Source: Paragonimus skrjabini miyazakii (lineage: Eukaryota > Platyhelminthes > Trematoda > Plagiorchiida > Troglotrematidae). From it: a DNA stretch of 64,000 bases. Shown in pieces: positions 60,958 through 64,000 of the stretch. Where the stretch lies: positions 18,268 to 82,267 of the forward strand of contig JTDE01001313.1 of assembly GCA_014338405.1 (NCBI GenBank), given 5' to 3'. Every line of letters begins with the position of its first letter. Positions within the stretch are counted from its first letter, which is position 1. Below the pieces are notes generated by a model. The model was not told where the DNA came from and searched no databases. It saw nothing but the letters and a program-made list of their open reading frames with translations. The position numbers and the translations under genes were made by a program.

Positions 60958-61070
60958 ACGGGAAGAATACAACAAAAAAGGTTCGGGCAAACGGAGACAA
61001 TCAATAATCAGACACGTCCACAAACAAGTATTATGCACTCGGTACTACGACAGCCATGTTGTCTAAACCA
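60958..61070 (-). mobile_element. Penelope-like element C-terminal remnant
   Basis: YRVHNTCLW and CLRLPE on the minus strand match the C-terminal RLHNPCLW...TLHLPW of the 48.8-50.1 kb element, in the expected place before the hammerhead-like fold. Upstream sequence is too decayed to follow. Confidence 0.42.
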
Positions 61071-63639
61071 CTTTTATGTACACAATATCGACCAATAAGT
61101 TTGGACAGCTATCTAGTCGCAAAGTGTCAGTGACTTCGGGTTTCAATTGCGCAACAGTATCTTAAATAAATTAACTAGGTCATCTAGACAACCTGTTGTC
61201 TCGAGGTGTTATCCCCCAGATTGCCTGAAAGACTCCTCTGAATTAGCAGAAAATTTACAGCACGTTTCTGTAAGTCTGTAATTAGAGTACGGACAGATCC
61301 TATAGGCAAAGATGGTCTGTCTGCATAATGACTTGATCAATCCCTATTCTGGTCTAAAAGAATGAACCTTAAAACGGTTGTCAATGTTAAATAGAAGTAT
61401 GTTGGCCAGTGAATAATCTATGGGGGACTTTGTCGGTGAGGAATGGATACCTTAGAGAACGAATTTGTCTGGAATGCACTTAAAATTGTCTCACTGTCAC
61501 TAATCTCACTGAATGGGGGATTTTTCCAAAGCATATAACTCCTCTGGTATCCTGCCCTTAGCCACTTCAATAATTGGCAAATACTTTTCAAGATACAGAT
61601 TGTAAGCCGGTGTGTTTTCTCCTAAATATGGGTGGATTGTGGAGTTGAACATAGTATTACAACTTAATGAGGAGTTTTATACACGAAGTGACGATTGTTG
61701 GAGGTCCAATAATTGGGATGAAGGTGGTTGTTTAATGCACGATTAAGCTTGCTACCCTTAAATGCTTGGAGTTTCGTCTGACTGTCAAGATTGCTGAGAT
61801 GCATAAATGCTTTGTAGGGATTGATTTCGGAGTAGTCTGACAGTCTAGACAGCAACCAGGATGCTCTGTCAGACTGCTCTTAACTCACTGTATGTTCCAT
61901 GATAGAGCAAAAAGAACTACTCCCCATGTATGTTAAACGTAAACGTAAATAAATTGTAGCACATAAACACATGATCTACTGACTGAACTTGTGCAGTCCG
62001 GTTACACTATCTTTTTACTCACAGGCTGTCGATTGACAACTGTGTCGCTAAGGTTATTGAACACTGTGTATATCCCCACGTCTGTTCAGGCATTGTTTAA
62101 ACACTGACCTAAGAAGTAAGCTGACCAACAAAATATGTCTCATCCAACTTAAATGCAGTGCACCCACATTCCTGAATACTTCGGACTTCCACCCGATCAA
62201 GTGTCTCCGAGCGGTACGCTCAAAACGTTTAGAATGTTCGATCCCACTACAGCTGTTCACTTCCGAACAGCCTACCATACAGAACCCGAATCAATAAGTA
62301 ATTTGAATATACTCATCGCTTTAATTCCTGTTGTCCAAATGTAATTGCAAACTAAAGTTGCCTTTACCCTCACCTTATTATAGTTGATACGGGGAATCCT
62401 GTAACAGCTGTATTAGTATGGAAATAGAAACACAAACTGGGCTCACTGTGAACAACGGAGCGCGGATTCACAACGGCAGATAGAACGCAGTTTTGTTCCG
62501 GTTCATTCTCAGAATACAGAATAGACTGAACAGGTGTTCCAGCTTATCTTCAATCCCAGCATGATTGCGAAAAACACACGTTTCATAACCATTCTTTGCC
62601 AAATGCTGGACAGCAACAATAACATCGCCCAGACAGCGCATACCAGACAGAGCTCCTACGTTTGATTTCCACAATTGCCCTTTGTTGGACATTGCTGATT
62701 CTTTTCTCAATCATTTCTGAAGCTAGCCTACATCCCTCACGACCTCCCACGATCAAACACTGTGCATGACTGAACCATAGACTTAACAGTGCAATCAGTA
62801 TGAATTTGCCTTGAAAATGTCAGTAACCAGTAATGTCAAGTTGGTTCGCCTTTGGTAAACACCGCATTTGCAAGTATGATGTACAGAGTAGAAATACTAT
62901 CATCTTAGACAACCCGATTATTCTAGCCGGAAGATTGTGCAAATAGTAAGTTCATGTAACTATAAATATTGGCAATATGATTGCAGAAAATCAACCCACT
63001 CCCGCCGGTCGACTGGTCAACAACTGTTACATGAAATGCACCCATTCTCACTTTGTAACCCTGGAGTTCGTTTAGCATCATCGAATGGCTCACCGTAGAA
63101 TTCACATGCACCTACCTTTTCATTCAGCTTCTCGAGGTCGAATCATGGCTTATCAGTCCGCATTTCACATTCCACACGGTTTCCATATGTTTTTCCTTTA
63201 TTAATCAGCATGCCAAGCTCGATGGAAATGCTCCGAATCATGCTGACAGATAACAGTCATCTTAAGGAGCGAATACTGAATGATGGCTGGCCTTTGCCAA
63301 GGGTCACGTAGGTGGCTGAAACGATTACTGGAGTTTGGGAACTTAGTGTTTCGTGGTGCGTACCCTCAAGTCGGCACGCCGCAGTCAGCTTCTTGTTTGG
63401 ACTCATCCAGTAGACAGTCTGAATAGGAGAGAGCACCAGAGACCCTTCACGTTACCAGCCGAAGCTCTTATCCACATGACCAGCCAGTCACATAGGCAAC
63501 GCTTACAACGGGGGAGTTATACACATAGCTGATGTGTAACATGTCCACCTGCTTCTGGTATGGATAGACGTGGTCAATCTCCGATTGCTAGTTTATATCC
63601 GCTACGGTCACACTGTATGGAAATTGCAATTATAGTGTT
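61071..63639. other. No gene recognised
   Basis: Short frames without motifs. Decayed Penelope-like sequence may continue to about 61330. Confidence 0.4.
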
Positions 63640-64000
63640 TTGTGAACAGTCGCTTGTGCGCCGTCAGACTCAGTACATCGGTAAAAGTCTGTCGACGCAA
63701 ATCAGAAAGACGTTGTGTATTCATTATATCGGCGTACGCTCCGACGGACTGCTGTTCGGATGCTACCAAAGATGCGTTCTATGACGCCTCGTCTTCCTTC
63801 GGGTGAGAAGCGGCTAGGAGGTATGTTTGGTGTTCGGGCCCAACGCACCGATAATGGCGAAAGACTGCTGCAGCTGAGCGCATCTCACGGTCTGTACGTT
63901 TCGAGCACGGCATTCCAACACAGAAAAAAGCACTGTGTTACTTGGAGACCTCCGTGTGCCTCCCAACCGTGGACACAGTTGGATCATATAGCAGTCAGTT
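63640..64000 (+). mobile_element. RTE-type element, APE-like endonuclease (cut by window end)
   Basis: VNSRLCAVRLS, RRCVFIISAYAPTDCCSDAT and KDAFYDA form the middle of an APE-type endonuclease. In the next frame, RLPSGEKRLGG, FGVRAQRTDNGERLLQL, SHGLYVSSTAFQH, HCVTWRPP and QPWTQLDHIAVS give its C-terminal half. The switch at about 63790 coincides with loss of the segment that normally holds the GDxNA catalytic residues. The frame is open to the end of the window. Confidence 0.82.

Noticed and set aside
1..64000. CRISPR arrays, bacterial operons, rRNA genes
   Set aside because: No regularly spaced short repeats, no closely packed genes with ribosome binding sites, and no rRNA-like stretch; exon/intron structure shows a eukaryote.

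Overview
The window looks like nuclear DNA of an invertebrate, most likely a digenean flatworm (trematode). It has one widely split animal kinase gene with introns up to 13 kb, no operons, and a dense litter of decayed retroelements. These are RTE/LINE fragments, Penelope-like elements with GIY-YIG endonuclease domains, and tRNA-derived SINEs that carry a hammerhead ribozyme, a combination known from schistosomes and their relatives. The species cannot be fixed from the sequence.

Region by region. Positions 1-14169 hold no host exon I can support. They contain an RTE-type reverse-transcriptase remnant (about 640-1870, +), a second LINE remnant (about 3085-4330, -), a pair of diverged dispersed repeats (about 4.84 and 9.2 kb), a SINE remnant and a hammerhead-SINE copy (11.1 kb). 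Positions 14170-46570 (+) hold the one host gene: six exons of an STK11/LKB1-like serine/threonine kinase. All exons join in frame, five at phase 0 junctions or ends and one at a phase 1 junction. The kinase domain is complete from the strand before the beta-3 lysine to the end of the C-lobe; the glycine-rich loop exon is not found and probably lies upstream. The introns hold RTE copies, hammerhead-SINE copies, another LINE fragment and TA microsatellites.

Positions 46571-64000 contain no recognised host gene. They are dominated by Penelope-like elements: a nearly open copy at 48.8-50.1 kb, an inverted pair at 55.8-57.4 kb, a minus-strand copy at 58.2-59.05 kb split by a 190 bp SINE-like insertion with perfect 28 bp inverted ends, and a tail remnant at 60.9-61.1 kb. 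The window ends inside the endonuclease domain of another RTE-like element.

The most notable signal is the ribozyme content. One complete compact hammerhead lies at 33114-33158, with broken relatives in other SINE copies. A second hammerhead-like fold occurs about 100 bases after the stop codons of the Penelope-like copies; its outer stem differs in sequence between copies but stays paired.
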